In this document: positions 50,664 through 59,276 of the stretch, piece by piece
Position numbering within the stretch: the first letter of the stretch is position 1
Layout of the letters: the number at the start of each line of letters is the position of its first letter
Notes under the pieces: generated by a model
The model's input: only the letters and a program-made list of their open reading frames with translations
What the model was told of the DNA's origin: nothing
The model's database searches: none
Program-made: the position numbers and the translations under genes
Assembly (NCBI RefSeq): GCF_004519295.1
Contig: NZ_SOZH01000001.1
Location: forward strand, 310,001 to 374,000
DNA length: 64,000 nucleotides
Direction of reading: 5' to 3'
DNA from: Cellulosimicrobium funkei
GTDB taxonomy: Bacteria > Actinomycetota > Actinomycetes > Actinomycetales > Cellulomonadaceae

Positions 50664-51614
50664 TCACGGCGGGGTCGCGCGGGCGTAGCGGGTGGCCAGG
50701 GTGCGCACGTGGTCGACGAGGGCCTGCGGTTCCGTCACGTGGAAGTCGAGGCCCAGCATCCCGACCCACACCGCGACGACCTCCACGCTGTCGCCGCCGG
50801 TGACGAGGACGCAGCGGTCATCGGCGAGCGGCTCGACCGTGCCGACCGTCGGGTTGATGCGCCGCAGCACCTCGTCGGCGGGCGCGTCGACGACGATCCG
50901 GGCGTGCACGGCCCAGCCGGCGCGCGCGACCTCGCGCACGACGAAGTCGGTCAGGTCGCCGGGGAAGTCCACCGGCGCGAACCGCCGCCCACCCGGCACG
51001 CGCAGCACGAGCCAGTCGACGCGGTAGGGGGCCCACGCGCCCGTCGCCGGGTCGCGGGCCACGAGGAACCAGCGGCGCTGCCACGCGACGAGGCGGTAGG
51101 GCTCGAGCTCGAGCGGCTCGTCGCGGTAGAAGCAGCGCAGGCCCTGGTGGTCGCGCACGGCGTCGGCCAGGGCGGTGAGCGTGTCCGGGTCGACGACCGG
51201 GTCCTCGACGTTCGAGTCCGTGTTCGCGGGGCCGGCGGCGCTCGCGGACCGGAGCGCGGCGAGACGACGGCGCAGGCGGTCCGGCATGACCTGCTCCAGC
51301 TTGGCGAGCGCGGACGCCCCGGACTCCTCGAAGCCCGCCGTGCCGGTCGCGGCCCGCAGCCCGACGGCGACCGCGACGGCCTCGGCGTCGTCGAGCAGGA
51401 GCGGGGGCAGCCGCGCCCCGGCGCCGAGCCGGTACCGGCCGCCCGGGCCGCGCACCGCGTCGACGGGGTAGCCGAGCTCGCGCAGGCGGGCGACGTCGTT
51501 GCGGACCGTGCGGTCGCTGACGTCGAGGCGCTCGGCGAGCTCGGCGCCCGACCAGTCGGGGCGCGACTGGAGCAGGCCGAGCAGCGCGAGCATGCGGGCC
51601 GAGGTGGAGGCCAC
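50664..51614 (-). CDS. WYL domain transcriptional regulator (YafY/DeoR-like HTH)
   Basis: The 316-residue regulator has an N-terminal winged helix (STSARMLALLGLLQSRPDWS, then GAELAERLDVSDRTVRNDVA, about residues 3-42) and a WYL domain (QGLRCFYRDEPLELEPYRLV and AYRVDWLVLRVPGG-type segments). WYL domains bind a nucleic acid or small ligand to control DNA binding. GTG 51614 follows AGGAGGGA. It is divergent from an epoxide hydrolase whose promoter region carries two tandem 11-bp repeats. That arrangement suggests it controls the hydrolase. Confidence 0.92.
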   Translation of the reverse strand: MASTSARMLALLGLLQSRPDWSGAELAERLDVSDRTVRNDVARLRELGYPVDAVRGPGGRYRLGAGARLPPLLLDDAEAVAVAVGLRAATGTAGFEESGASALAKLEQVMPDRLRRRLAALRSASAAGPANTDSNVEDPVVDPDTLTALADAVRDHQGLRCFYRDEPLELEPYRLVAWQRRWFLVARDPATGAWAPYRVDWLVLRVPGGRRFAPVDFPGDLTDFVVREVARAGWAVHARIVVDAPADEVLRRINPTVGTVEPLADDRCVLVTGGDSVEVVAVWVGMLGLDFHVTEPQALVDHVRTLATRYARATPP

Positions 51615-51679
51615 GGGTCCCTCCTGGGGTCGACGGACGACGCGGGAGAACTTCTCGGAGCACCGCCAGAATAACGGAA

Positions 51680-51701
51680 TGAACCGTTCCTGAACCTTTC
51701 C
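51680..51701. promoter_or_regulatory. Tandem 11-bp repeat in the WYL/epoxide hydrolase intergenic region
   Basis: TGAACCGTTCC (51680-51690) and TGAACCTTTCC (51691-51701) lie directly adjacent, one helical turn apart, and are followed by a -10-like TAGAGT (51702-51707). The tandem spacing fits binding by a dimer on one face. Confidence 0.6.
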
Positions 51702-51754
51702 TAGAGTCGGGAGCAGAGCAGGGCACGAGGCCCCGCCCGACCGAGGAGACCACC

Positions 51755-52894
51755 ATGACCGCGTCACACCTCTCCCCGTCCCTCGAGCACCGCCCGTTCT
51801 CCGTCGCCGTCCCGCAGGCCGACCTCGACGACCTCCGGTCGCGCCTCGGACGGACCCGGTTCGCGCCCGCCGCCCCCGGGGACTCCTGGGACTACGGGAC
51901 GCCCGAGTCCTACCTGCGCGACATGGTCGGGCGCTGGACGAACTTCGACTGGAGGGCCGTCGAGGACCGGGTCAACGCGTACCCGGGCTTCCGCACCGAG
52001 ATCGACGGCCAGCCGATCCACTACCTCCACGTGCGCTCCCGGCACGACGACGCGACGCCGCTGCTGCTCGCGCACACCTACCCGGGCTCGTTCCTCGACT
52101 TCCTCGACATGATCGACCCGCTCGTCGACCCCGTCGCCCACGGCGGCCGGCCCGAGGACGCGTTCCACCTCGTCATCCCCTCCATGCCGGGCTTCGGATT
52201 CTCGACGCCCGTCGTCGGGGACACGGACTGGACGATGGCGCGCGTCGCCCGCGCCTACGACGTCCTCATGCGCGACCTCGGGTACGACTCCTACGGGATC
52301 CACGGCAGCGACGGCGGCGCGATGGTCGGCCGCGAGCTCGCGGTCCTCGACCCCGAGGGCTTCCTCGGCGCCCACGTGCTCCAGCTCTTCTCCTTCCCGT
52401 CGGGCGCTCCCGGCGAGATGGACGGCTTCGGCGAGAAGGAGTTCGCCGCGCTCGGGCACCTCCAGTGGTTCCAGTCCGTGGGTGCCTACAACATGATGAA
52501 CGCGTCGCGGCCGCAGACGATGGCCGCGGGGCTCGCCGACTCGCCCGTCGCCGTCCTCGCCTACCACGAGCTGTTCGAGAGCTTCGGCAACGGGACGAGC
52601 CTCGTGAGCGCCGACCAGGTGCTCGCCCAGGCGACGCTCTACTGGCTGACCAACTCCTACGCGACCGCCGCGCGCTACCACTACGCGGAGCAGCGCTCGG
52701 GCGCCGAGCCGGTCGTGAGCCGGGGTCGGATCGGCGTGGCGGTCTTCGCCGACGACTTCCAGACGATCCGCGCGTTCGCCGAGCGCGACAACGCCCGGAT
52801 CGAGCACTGGTCCGAGCACCCGCGCGGCGGTCACTACGCGGCGCTCGAGGTCCCGCTCGACGTCGTCGCCGACCTCCGGATCTTCTTCGCCTGA
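51755..52894 (+). CDS. Epoxide hydrolase with N-terminal EHN domain
   Basis: The 379-residue alpha/beta-hydrolase has the EHN lid domain (FSVAVPQADLDDLRSRLGRT, about residues 12-31), the nucleophile Asp186 in GIHGSDGGAM, the oxyanion region ATPLLLAHTYPGS and the final His360 in RGGHYAALEVP. It opens epoxides to diols with water. GAGGAGACC precedes ATG 51755. It is divergent from a WYL regulator that probably controls it. Confidence 0.92.
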   Translation: MTASHLSPSLEHRPFSVAVPQADLDDLRSRLGRTRFAPAAPGDSWDYGTPESYLRDMVGRWTNFDWRAVEDRVNAYPGFRTEIDGQPIHYLHVRSRHDDATPLLLAHTYPGSFLDFLDMIDPLVDPVAHGGRPEDAFHLVIPSMPGFGFSTPVVGDTDWTMARVARAYDVLMRDLGYDSYGIHGSDGGAMVGRELAVLDPEGFLGAHVLQLFSFPSGAPGEMDGFGEKEFAALGHLQWFQSVGAYNMMNASRPQTMAAGLADSPVAVLAYHELFESFGNGTSLVSADQVLAQATLYWLTNSYATAARYHYAEQRSGAEPVVSRGRIGVAVFADDFQTIRAFAERDNARIEHWSEHPRGGHYAALEVPLDVVADLRIFFA

Positions 52895-52933
52895 GGCCCG
52901 CGGCCGTCGAGAACGGGGTACCGCGCGCTCGAC

Positions 52934-52980
52934 CACGACGTCGTCGTCGTCATCCGACCGATGACGACGGCGACGTCGTG
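52934..52980 (+). terminator. 20-bp hairpin between the epoxide hydrolase and the flavoprotein gene
   Basis: Arms 52934-52953 and 52961-52980 are complementary at 19 of 20 positions, and the remaining pair is a G-U wobble in RNA. The loop is seven bases (CCGACCG). It starts 40 bp beyond the epoxide hydrolase stop codon and has no U tract. It may terminate that gene or regulate the next one. Confidence 0.55.
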
Positions 52981-52999
52981 CTCGGCGCAGAATGGGGCG

Positions 53000-53863
53000 G
53001 TGTTCTCCCGACCCGTGACCCGCCTCGACCTCGTCCCGCGCCGCGTCCGCGTGCACGCCGTCCGGGAGACGTCCGGCGCGCTGCGCCGCCTCACCTTCCG
53101 CGACGCCGCCCCGGGCGACGCCTCGCTCGCGACGCTGCGCGCGCCCGGCCCCGACGACCACGTCAAGGTGTTCCTCCCGGACCCGGCCACCGGCGTCCTG
53201 CACGCCCCGACGCTCACCGACGACGGCGCCCTCCAGCGCCCGGCAGGCGTCGTGTCGATCTCGCGCGAGCTGACCGTCCGGGCGACGCGGACCGTCGACG
53301 GGGTTCCGGAGGTCGACGTCGACTGGGTGCTCCACGGCGGCACCGGCCCGGGTGCGCCGCCCACCGGCCAGGGTGGCCCGGCGTCGGCGTGGGCCGCACG
53401 GGCGGCGGTGGGCGACGAGGTCGTGCTCGCCGGCCCGACGACGAGCCGCGCCGCGCCGGACGGCGTCGGGCGGCTCCTGCTCGTCGGGGACGAGACGGGC
53501 CTGTCTGCGCTCGCGCGCTGGGTGGAGGCGGTCGGGGCCGACGTGCCCGTGACCGCGATCGTGGAGATCGGCGACGACGTCGACGAGGCGTTCGTCGAGG
53601 ACGAGCTCGGGCGCGCGACGACCGAGCTCCTCTACCGCACCGACGGGCCCGGGCAGCTCGCCGAGGCCGTCCGCGCGCTCGGTCCGCTCGACGCCGACGA
53701 GTACGTGTTCGCCGCGGGCGAGGCGACCGACCTCGTCGCGGTGCGCCACGCGCTGCGCGGCTCCGGGGCACGGCCCGACCAGCTCGCCGTCCACGGCTAC
53801 TGGCGCCGCGGCGTCGTCAACCTCGACCCTGAGGCTCCTTTGGACCCGACCGACCCCGACTGA
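53000..53863 (+). CDS. Siderophore-interacting protein (ferric-siderophore reductase)
   Basis: The 287-residue flavoprotein has an FAD-binding barrel (TRLDLVPRRVRVHAVRETSG, then DDHVKVFLPDPATGVLH) and a SIP C-terminal half (RLLLVGDETGLSALARWVEA, EYVFAAGEATDLVAVRHALR, VHGYWRRGVVN). It reduces Fe(III)-siderophore in the cytoplasm with NAD(P)H. GTG 53000 is chosen because a GGGGCG run precedes it; an ATG at 52961 would lie in the hairpin arm, and a GTG at 53015 is also possible. Confidence 0.88.
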   Translation: MFSRPVTRLDLVPRRVRVHAVRETSGALRRLTFRDAAPGDASLATLRAPGPDDHVKVFLPDPATGVLHAPTLTDDGALQRPAGVVSISRELTVRATRTVDGVPEVDVDWVLHGGTGPGAPPTGQGGPASAWAARAAVGDEVVLAGPTTSRAAPDGVGRLLLVGDETGLSALARWVEAVGADVPVTAIVEIGDDVDEAFVEDELGRATTELLYRTDGPGQLAEAVRALGPLDADEYVFAAGEATDLVAVRHALRGSGARPDQLAVHGYWRRGVVNLDPEAPLDPTDPD

Positions 53864-53876
53864 CCCCGCGCCCGGG

Positions 53877-54269
53877 TCACCTGCCGTGCAGGACGTCGAC
53901 GGCGAGCCCGCGTCCGGCGACGGCGAGCCGCGAGTCGTTCGTCCACAGGGCGGAGCACCCGTGGACCTGCGCGGCGGCGAGGTGCAGCGCGTCGGGCGTC
54001 CGGAGCGACGAGGAGGCGCGCAGGCGTGCCGCCCGCTCGAAGGCCGCCGTGTCGAGGGGAAGCCCGACGAACAGGTCGAGCGCGCCCCGGTACCGGTCCT
54101 CGAGCTCCGGGTCTCCGGACCGCAACGGTCCCACGAGGCACTCCAGCCGGACGAGCGGGCTGATCGCGAACTCCTCGTGCCCGTGCCGGGCCAGCAGCTC
54201 GCGCACGTGCGGGCCGCGCTCGGCGTCCTCGACCAGGTAGATGACGAGGCACGTGTCGAGGTAGATCAC
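53877..54269 (-). CDS. PIN-domain toxin (VapC-like)
   Basis: The 130-residue protein has the PIN fold: VIYLDTCLVIYLVEDAERG (the first acidic residue Asp5), FAISPLVRLECLVGPL, RTPDALHLAAAQVHG with the second acidic pair and LWTNDSRLAVAGRG. These acidic residues bind Mg and cleave RNA. GTG 54269 overlaps the antitoxin stop (GTGA), the arrangement of a toxin-antitoxin operon. Confidence 0.9.
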   Translation of the reverse strand: MIYLDTCLVIYLVEDAERGPHVRELLARHGHEEFAISPLVRLECLVGPLRSGDPELEDRYRGALDLFVGLPLDTAAFERAARLRASSSLRTPDALHLAAAQVHGCSALWTNDSRLAVAGRGLAVDVLHGR

Positions 54270-54520
54270 TCCCAGCCCTCGCGCGCGGCCTCGATGTCGG
54301 CGTCGATCTGGCTCGCCGAGCGGGCGGTCCGTCGCGACGGCGGGTGGTCGTCGAGCCACTCGACGATCGCCGCCCCGGTCCCGTGCGCGAGGTCGGCCCG
54401 GACCGGCACGAGCCGCACGAGCGGGACGCCACGCCGCGCGATGACCACGTCCTCGCCGGCTGCGGCTCGATTGACGAGCTGAGAGAGGTTGTTCTTGGCC
54501 TCCAGCACGTTGACCTGCAT
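54266..54520 (-). CDS. Phd/YefM-type antitoxin
   Basis: The 84-residue protein begins MQVNVLEAKNNLSQLVNRAA and has EDVVIARRGVPLVRLVPV, the Phd/YefM DNA-binding fold. The C-terminal part (QIDADIEAAREGWE) would neutralise the toxin. It represses its own operon through the palindromes upstream. CGAGGAGC precedes ATG 54520. Confidence 0.92.
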   Translation of the reverse strand: MQVNVLEAKNNLSQLVNRAAAGEDVVIARRGVPLVRLVPVRADLAHGTGAAIVEWLDDHPPSRRTARSASQIDADIEAAREGWE

Positions 54521-54537
54521 CGCCGCTCCTCGGGTCG

Positions 54538-54565
54538 GGTATCCTGGCCAGGATACCTGGCCAGG
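54538..54565. promoter_or_regulatory. Toxin-antitoxin operator palindromes
   Basis: A perfect 20-bp palindrome (54538-54557) is followed by a second overlapping CCTGGCCAGG (54556-54565); the same decamer is the core of the first (54543-54552), 13 bp apart. The site lies 18 bp before the antitoxin start, where self-repression is expected. Confidence 0.78.
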
Positions 54566-54669
54566 GTGCTCTGCGGAAGGCTCGCGAGGGCCGTGAGGTC
54601 CCCTCCCGCGGGCGTCTGCGGGCGGCGTAACGGGCTGCAGGCGGACCGACGGCGCGCCACAGTGGGCCC

Positions 54670-55725
54670 ATGACCCGACTCCTCGTGCTCGGCGGTTCCG
54701 ACTTCGTGGGGCGCGCCGTCGTCGACGACGCCCTCGCCCGCGGCTGGGACGTCACCGTCCTCAACCGGGGCACCACCCCCGTGCCCGACGGCGTCCGGCA
54801 GCTCGTGGGCGACCGCACCCGGCCGGACGGCCTGGACGCGCTGCGCGCGGACGACGTCCCGCAGAAGTGGGACGTCGTCGTCGACACGTGGTCCTGGGCG
54901 CCCGCGGCGGCGCGCGACGCCGCCCGGCTCCTCGCCGGCCGGGTGCCGGGCGACGACCGGTACGTCTACGTGTCGTCGCGCTCGGTGTACCCGTTCCCGC
55001 GGCCGCGCGGGGCCGACGAGACGTCGGAGCTCGTCGACGGCGACCCGGACGACACGACCTCCGACGACTACGCCCGCGCCAAGCGCGGCGCGGAGATCGC
55101 CGTGACCGACGCGCTCGGCGACCGGGCGATCCTGCTGCGCGCGGGCCTCATCCTCGGGCCGCGGGAGAACGTGGGCCGCCTGCCGTGGTGGCTGCGTCGC
55201 GTCGCGCGCGGCGGCCCGGTGCTCGCCCCCGGGCCCGCCGACCTGCCGCTGCAGTACGTCGACGCGCGCGACCTCGCGGCGTTCGCGCTCGACGTGGCGC
55301 TCGCGGGCGCGTCCGGGCCGGTCGACGTCGTCAGCGCGCCCAGGCACACGACCATGGGCGAGCTGCTCGCCGCGTGCGTCGAGGCGACCGCCGCCGACGC
55401 GGCAGCAGTGGGCAAACCGCCCGCCGAGCTCGTGTGGGTCGAGCCGGAGGCCGTCCTCGCGGCCGGGATCGAGCCGTGGACCCAGCTCCCGGTCTGGCTG
55501 CCGCCGGGCGAGCTGCACGACGCGCTCCACGGCTCCGACACGTCGCGCGCGGCGACGCTCGGCCTGCGCACGCGCGACGTGCGCGAGACGGTGCGCGACA
55601 CGTGGGCGTGGCTCCGCGCCCTCGAGGCCGCGGGAGAGGCGACGCCGCAGCGGGCGGACCGCCCCGCCGTCGGGCTCCCGCCGGATCTCGAGGCCGCCGC
55701 GCTGCGCGCCGCCGGCCGCGGCTGA
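54670..55725 (+). CDS. NAD-dependent epimerase/dehydratase family protein
   Basis: The 351-residue extended SDR enzyme has an N-terminal Rossmann motif LLVLGGSDFVGRAVVDDAL (about residues 4-22), YVYVSSRSVYPFPRPRGAD (with the Ser-Tyr type catalytic region) and YARAKRGAEIAVTDALGD with the Lys. It would act on a nucleotide sugar or related substrate. It begins 150 bp from the divergent toxin-antitoxin promoter. No sugar-biosynthesis partner is nearby. Confidence 0.85.
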   Translation: MTRLLVLGGSDFVGRAVVDDALARGWDVTVLNRGTTPVPDGVRQLVGDRTRPDGLDALRADDVPQKWDVVVDTWSWAPAAARDAARLLAGRVPGDDRYVYVSSRSVYPFPRPRGADETSELVDGDPDDTTSDDYARAKRGAEIAVTDALGDRAILLRAGLILGPRENVGRLPWWLRRVARGGPVLAPGPADLPLQYVDARDLAAFALDVALAGASGPVDVVSAPRHTTMGELLAACVEATAADAAAVGKPPAELVWVEPEAVLAAGIEPWTQLPVWLPPGELHDALHGSDTSRAATLGLRTRDVRETVRDTWAWLRALEAAGEATPQRADRPAVGLPPDLEAAALRAAGRG

Positions 55726-55780
55726 CCCGCCGACGCGGCTCGTCGGCGAGGGGGCTGGGCCGCGCAGCGATCAGTGGGGG

Positions 55781-56872
55781 TCAGTGCTCCGCGAGGAGCT
55801 CGCGGACGCGGGGGATGACCTGGGTGCCGTAGAGCTCGATGCTGCGCAGCATCGTGGAGTGGGGGAGCGTGCCGGTCGAGTACTTGAGGTCGAACCGGCC
55901 CGCGCCCAGGAGGCGGACGGTGCGGGCGATCTTGCGGGCCACGGTCTCGGGCGAGCCGACGTAGAGCGAGCCGTCGCGCACGTCATGGGCGAACCGCCCG
56001 CGGTGGTACGCGGGCCAGCCGCGCTCACGCCCGATCCGGTTGTTCATCGCCGCGAAGTGCTCGTAGACCTCTTCCTGCGCCTGCTCGTCGGTCTCGGCGA
56101 CGTGGCCGGGCGAGTGCACGCCGATCGGCAGCACCGGCGTGCCGAGCTCCTCGACCGCGCGGTGGTAGAGGTCCACGTAGGGGCGGAACCGCTCGGGCTC
56201 GCCGCCGATGATCGCGAGCATGAGGCCCAGCCCGTGCCGCGCGGTCCGCACGACCGACTCGGGCGAGCCGCCGACCCCGACCCACGTGCGCAGGCGCCCG
56301 CTCTCGGTCTTGGGCCAGACCTCCTGGTCGGCGAGCCCGCCGCGCGTCGTGCCCGACCACGTGACCGGGCCCTCGTCGAGCAGGTGGACGAACAGGTCGA
56401 GCTTCTCCTCGAACAGCACCTCGTAGTCGGCGAGGTCGTAGCCGAACAGCGGGAACGACTCGATGAACGACCCGCGCCCCAGGATGACCTCCGCGCGCCC
56501 GCCGGACAGCGCGTCGAGCGTCGAGAACCGCTCGAAGACGCGCACCGGGTCGTCGGAGCTGAGCACGGTCACCGCGGAGCCGAGGCGGATGCGCGACGTC
56601 CGCGTCGCGATCCCGGCGAGCACCACCTCGGGCGCGCTGATGGCGAAGTCCGCGCGGTGGTGCTCCCCGACGCCGAAGAAGTCGACGCCGACCTGGTCCG
56701 CGAGCTCCGCCTCCTCGACGACGTCGCGGATCGTGCGCGCCCCGCTGAGCAGCACGCCGTCCGGCCCGGCGGTCACGTCGCCGAAGGTGTCGAGCCCGAG
56801 CTCGACCGTCGCGGGGTCCGGTGCGGCCGTCGCGCGCTCGGTGGGGATCGGGGAGGTCGTCTCGTCGGTCAT
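55781..56872 (-). CDS. LLM class flavin-dependent oxidoreductase
   Basis: The 363-residue luciferase-like TIM barrel has ELGLDTFGDVTAGPDG (about residues 23-38), FGVGEHHRADFAISAPEVVL, RIRLGSAVTVLSSDDPVRV and EVILGRGSFIESFPLFG. It binds FMN or F420 and oxidises an unknown substrate. GCAGGAGCAG precedes ATG 56872. It is a single gene. Confidence 0.93.
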   Translation of the reverse strand: MTDETTSPIPTERATAAPDPATVELGLDTFGDVTAGPDGVLLSGARTIRDVVEEAELADQVGVDFFGVGEHHRADFAISAPEVVLAGIATRTSRIRLGSAVTVLSSDDPVRVFERFSTLDALSGGRAEVILGRGSFIESFPLFGYDLADYEVLFEEKLDLFVHLLDEGPVTWSGTTRGGLADQEVWPKTESGRLRTWVGVGGSPESVVRTARHGLGLMLAIIGGEPERFRPYVDLYHRAVEELGTPVLPIGVHSPGHVAETDEQAQEEVYEHFAAMNNRIGRERGWPAYHRGRFAHDVRDGSLYVGSPETVARKIARTVRLLGAGRFDLKYSTGTLPHSTMLRSIELYGTQVIPRVRELLAEH

Positions 56873-57001
56873 GATCTGCTCCTGCGGTCGGGCGACCGTC
56901 GGGGGACCGGTGCTCTCACCGGTGGCGCGGTCGTGCGCGTCACAACCGTGCCCGGTCCGCGGATCTTCCGCGACCCGTCCGCGGGCGGCCGGCAGGGACG
57001 A

Positions 57002-57037
57002 CGACGGCCGCCGCCCCGGGTGGGACGGCGGCCGTCG
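57002..57037. terminator. Hairpin downstream of the DUF4190-like gene
   Basis: CGACGGCCGCCG and CGGCGGCCGTCG form a perfect 12-bp stem with a 12-base loop, starting 28 bp beyond the stop of the minus-strand gene that ends at 57066. Confidence 0.72.
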
Positions 57038-57065
57038 GTGCCGCGCCGGCGGACCGGCGGGGACG

Positions 57066-57365
57066 TCAGTACGTCGCGACGTCGCCGCTCGCGACGAGCG
57101 CCGCGATGGCGACGATGTAGATGATGAAGCCGATGGCGCCGAGCACGGTGAAGACGATGCTGAGGATGAGGCCCCACTTGGCGAGCTGGTTGTCGAAGCC
57201 CGCCTCCTTGCTCTTCTTGCGCGCGATCGCGCTGACGACGATGCCCGCGACCGCGAAGACGAACGCGAGGACGAAGCCGACGATGCCGAGGGTCTTGCCC
57301 GGGTCCTCGATCGGGGCCGAGTAGCCGGCGTGGGCCTGCGGGGCGGCGGGGTACTGCTGGGCCAT
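57066..57365 (-). CDS. DUF4190-like small membrane protein
   Basis: The 99-residue product has a Pro/Ala-rich N-terminus with a GYSAPIEDPGKTLGIVGFVL motif, two membrane helices (around FVLAFVFAVAGIVVSAIA and LILSIVFTVLGAIGFIIYIV) and a polar loop between (RKKSKEAGFDNQLAKWG). Such proteins are common in actinobacteria and have no known activity. ATG 57365. Confidence 0.75.
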   Translation of the reverse strand: MAQQYPAAPQAHAGYSAPIEDPGKTLGIVGFVLAFVFAVAGIVVSAIARKKSKEAGFDNQLAKWGLILSIVFTVLGAIGFIIYIVAIAALVASGDVATY

Positions 57366-57535
57366 GGTTCTTCTGCTTTCTGGCGGGGCCGACGTGGTCG
57401 AGTCCGGACGGGGCGCGGACGGGGTGCCGTCCGCGCGACTGCGGGGCTCATTGTGGGGCATGACGCCTGTGCGTGAACAGGGGGAGTTCTCTCCAGGTGC
57501 CGTGAACACGGGACATACCGGACAGGCCGGGCGGA

Positions 57536-59200
57536 TCAACCCGCCGTCGGGTCGCTCGGGGCGTACAGGCGCAGTGCTCCGCGCCGCATGGTGAGACGGA
57601 CGGTGACCGGCTCGTCGGGCGCGACGTCGTCGAGGGAGAGCGTCTCGCCGTCGTGCGCGAGCACCACGGGCGGCGACCCGGGGTGCCCGTGCTCGGTGTC
57701 GGTGTCGGGGGCGCGGTCCGCGGTGACCGCCTCGCCGTCGGGCCCGACGACCGCGCCGCGTGCGGGGAAGCGGAGCTCGAGCGCGGGGACCGACGTCGCG
57801 TCGACCACGAGGTGGCCGCGCACCCCGGGCACGCGCCGCGCGACGCGCGTCCCCGTGTCGCCCGCCGCGACCTCGAGGAACGTGCGCAGCCGGCTCGCGC
57901 GCCGCTCGGCCTGGGCCGTGCGGACGTCGAGCACGCCGTCGTCGAGGCGGTGCCGCTCGACCGGTGCGAGGCTCTGCGGGTAGTAGCGGTTGACGCCCGC
58001 GAACAGCGACCAGTACTCGCCCTCGTGCCCGTCCACCTCCATGCGCACCCGGTGCGCGCGCCGCAGCACGCGCGCCGCCGCGAGGACGGCGGCCGGCCAC
58101 TTGCCGAGCCGGTGCTCGTGCTTCTCGCGCTCGGTGACGAGCTCCGGGTAGACGCCGGCCGAGAAGGTGTTGAGCACGGTGCGGGGCGGCCCGTCGACCT
58201 CGTCGACCTCGAGGTCCGCGACGTCGATCGTCACGCCCGAGCCCGTCCGCACCGCCTCGATCGTCGCGCGCATCGACGTGAGGTCGGCCGCGCGCGCGAA
58301 GTGGTTGAGGGTGCCGCCGGGGAGCACGGCGAGCGGGAGGTCGTGCGCGCGCGCCGCCGCGGCCGCGGTCGACACCGTGCCGTCACCACCGCTGATGCCG
58401 AGCGCGCGGGCGCCCCGCGCGACGGCGTCGTCGTACAGACGGCGCAGGTCGTCGCCCTCGGCGAGCACGTGGAGGTCGGCGCGGGGGAGCCCGTCGCGGA
58501 CCGCCGCGAGCGGGTCCTCCTTGAGCAGCCGGCCCGAGCCCGCCGCCGGGTTGACGACGACGAAGAGGCCCGCGCCGTCGTCGAGCGCGGGGACGTCCGC
58601 GGGCGGCCCCGCCGGGACGTCGGGGCGCTGCTCGGCACGGCCGGGGACGAGCACCCGACCCGCGAGCGCGACCCCGACGCCCAGCGCCGCCCCCGCGGCG
58701 ACGTCCGAGAACCAGTGCGAGCCCGTGTGCAGGCGCGAGTACAGCACGGCCCCGGCGAGCGGCGTGAGCGCCAGCCCGACCGTCGGCCACTCGATCGCGA
58801 CGCCCGTGACGAACGCGGCGGCCGACGCCGAGTGACCCGAGGGGAACGAGGGCGACGTCGGCGGGTCCGCCACGCGCCGCCACAGCGGGAGGCCGTCGAG
58901 CGACGGGCGCACGCCCCCGAACACGGTCTTGCCGACGACGTTCGCGAGGACGCTCGACACGAGCAGCGAGCCGTAGCCGCGCAGGGCGGCGTCGCGCCCG
59001 CGCCGCCCGGTGGCGGCGATCCCGACCGCGGCCCCGGCCCACAGCACGCTGTGGTCGGCCCACGTCGAGAGCCGGGAGAGCGCGGTGTCGGCCGCGGCCC
59101 CCAGCGCGCGGCGGTTCGTCCAGCGGTTCACCGCGCGGTCGAGACGGGCGACGCCGGGGAGCGCCTCGTGCGGCTTGACGATCCCGGTGACACGAGGCAT
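57536..59200 (-). CDS. PAP2 phosphatase - diacylglycerol kinase fusion
   Basis: The 554-residue protein joins an N-terminal PAP2 membrane phosphatase (KTVFGGVRPSLDG, PSGHSASAAAFVTG, SRLHTGSHWFSDVAAG: the three phosphatase motifs, about residues 90-180) to a C-terminal lipid kinase (FVVVNPAAGSGRLLKED and GISGGDGTVSTAAAAARAHD, about 228-300, with the catalytic GGDGT). One half would dephosphorylate and the other phosphorylate a lipid at the membrane, so the fusion may recycle undecaprenyl or diacylglycerol phosphate. A few such fusions are known in actinobacteria. The next gene upstream starts beyond 59277. Confidence 0.88.
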   Translation of the reverse strand: MPRVTGIVKPHEALPGVARLDRAVNRWTNRRALGAAADTALSRLSTWADHSVLWAGAAVGIAATGRRGRDAALRGYGSLLVSSVLANVVGKTVFGGVRPSLDGLPLWRRVADPPTSPSFPSGHSASAAAFVTGVAIEWPTVGLALTPLAGAVLYSRLHTGSHWFSDVAAGAALGVGVALAGRVLVPGRAEQRPDVPAGPPADVPALDDGAGLFVVVNPAAGSGRLLKEDPLAAVRDGLPRADLHVLAEGDDLRRLYDDAVARGARALGISGGDGTVSTAAAAARAHDLPLAVLPGGTLNHFARAADLTSMRATIEAVRTGSGVTIDVADLEVDEVDGPPRTVLNTFSAGVYPELVTEREKHEHRLGKWPAAVLAAARVLRRAHRVRMEVDGHEGEYWSLFAGVNRYYPQSLAPVERHRLDDGVLDVRTAQAERRASRLRTFLEVAAGDTGTRVARRVPGVRGHLVVDATSVPALELRFPARGAVVGPDGEAVTADRAPDTDTEHGHPGSPPVVLAHDGETLSLDDVAPDEPVTVRLTMRRGALRLYAPSDPTAG

Positions 59201-59276
59201 CTCGCCATCGTAGGAAGGGCGGTCGAGGACCGCGCGGCGACGGCGCTCCGGGCCCGCGTGAGCCAGGTGGTCGGGC

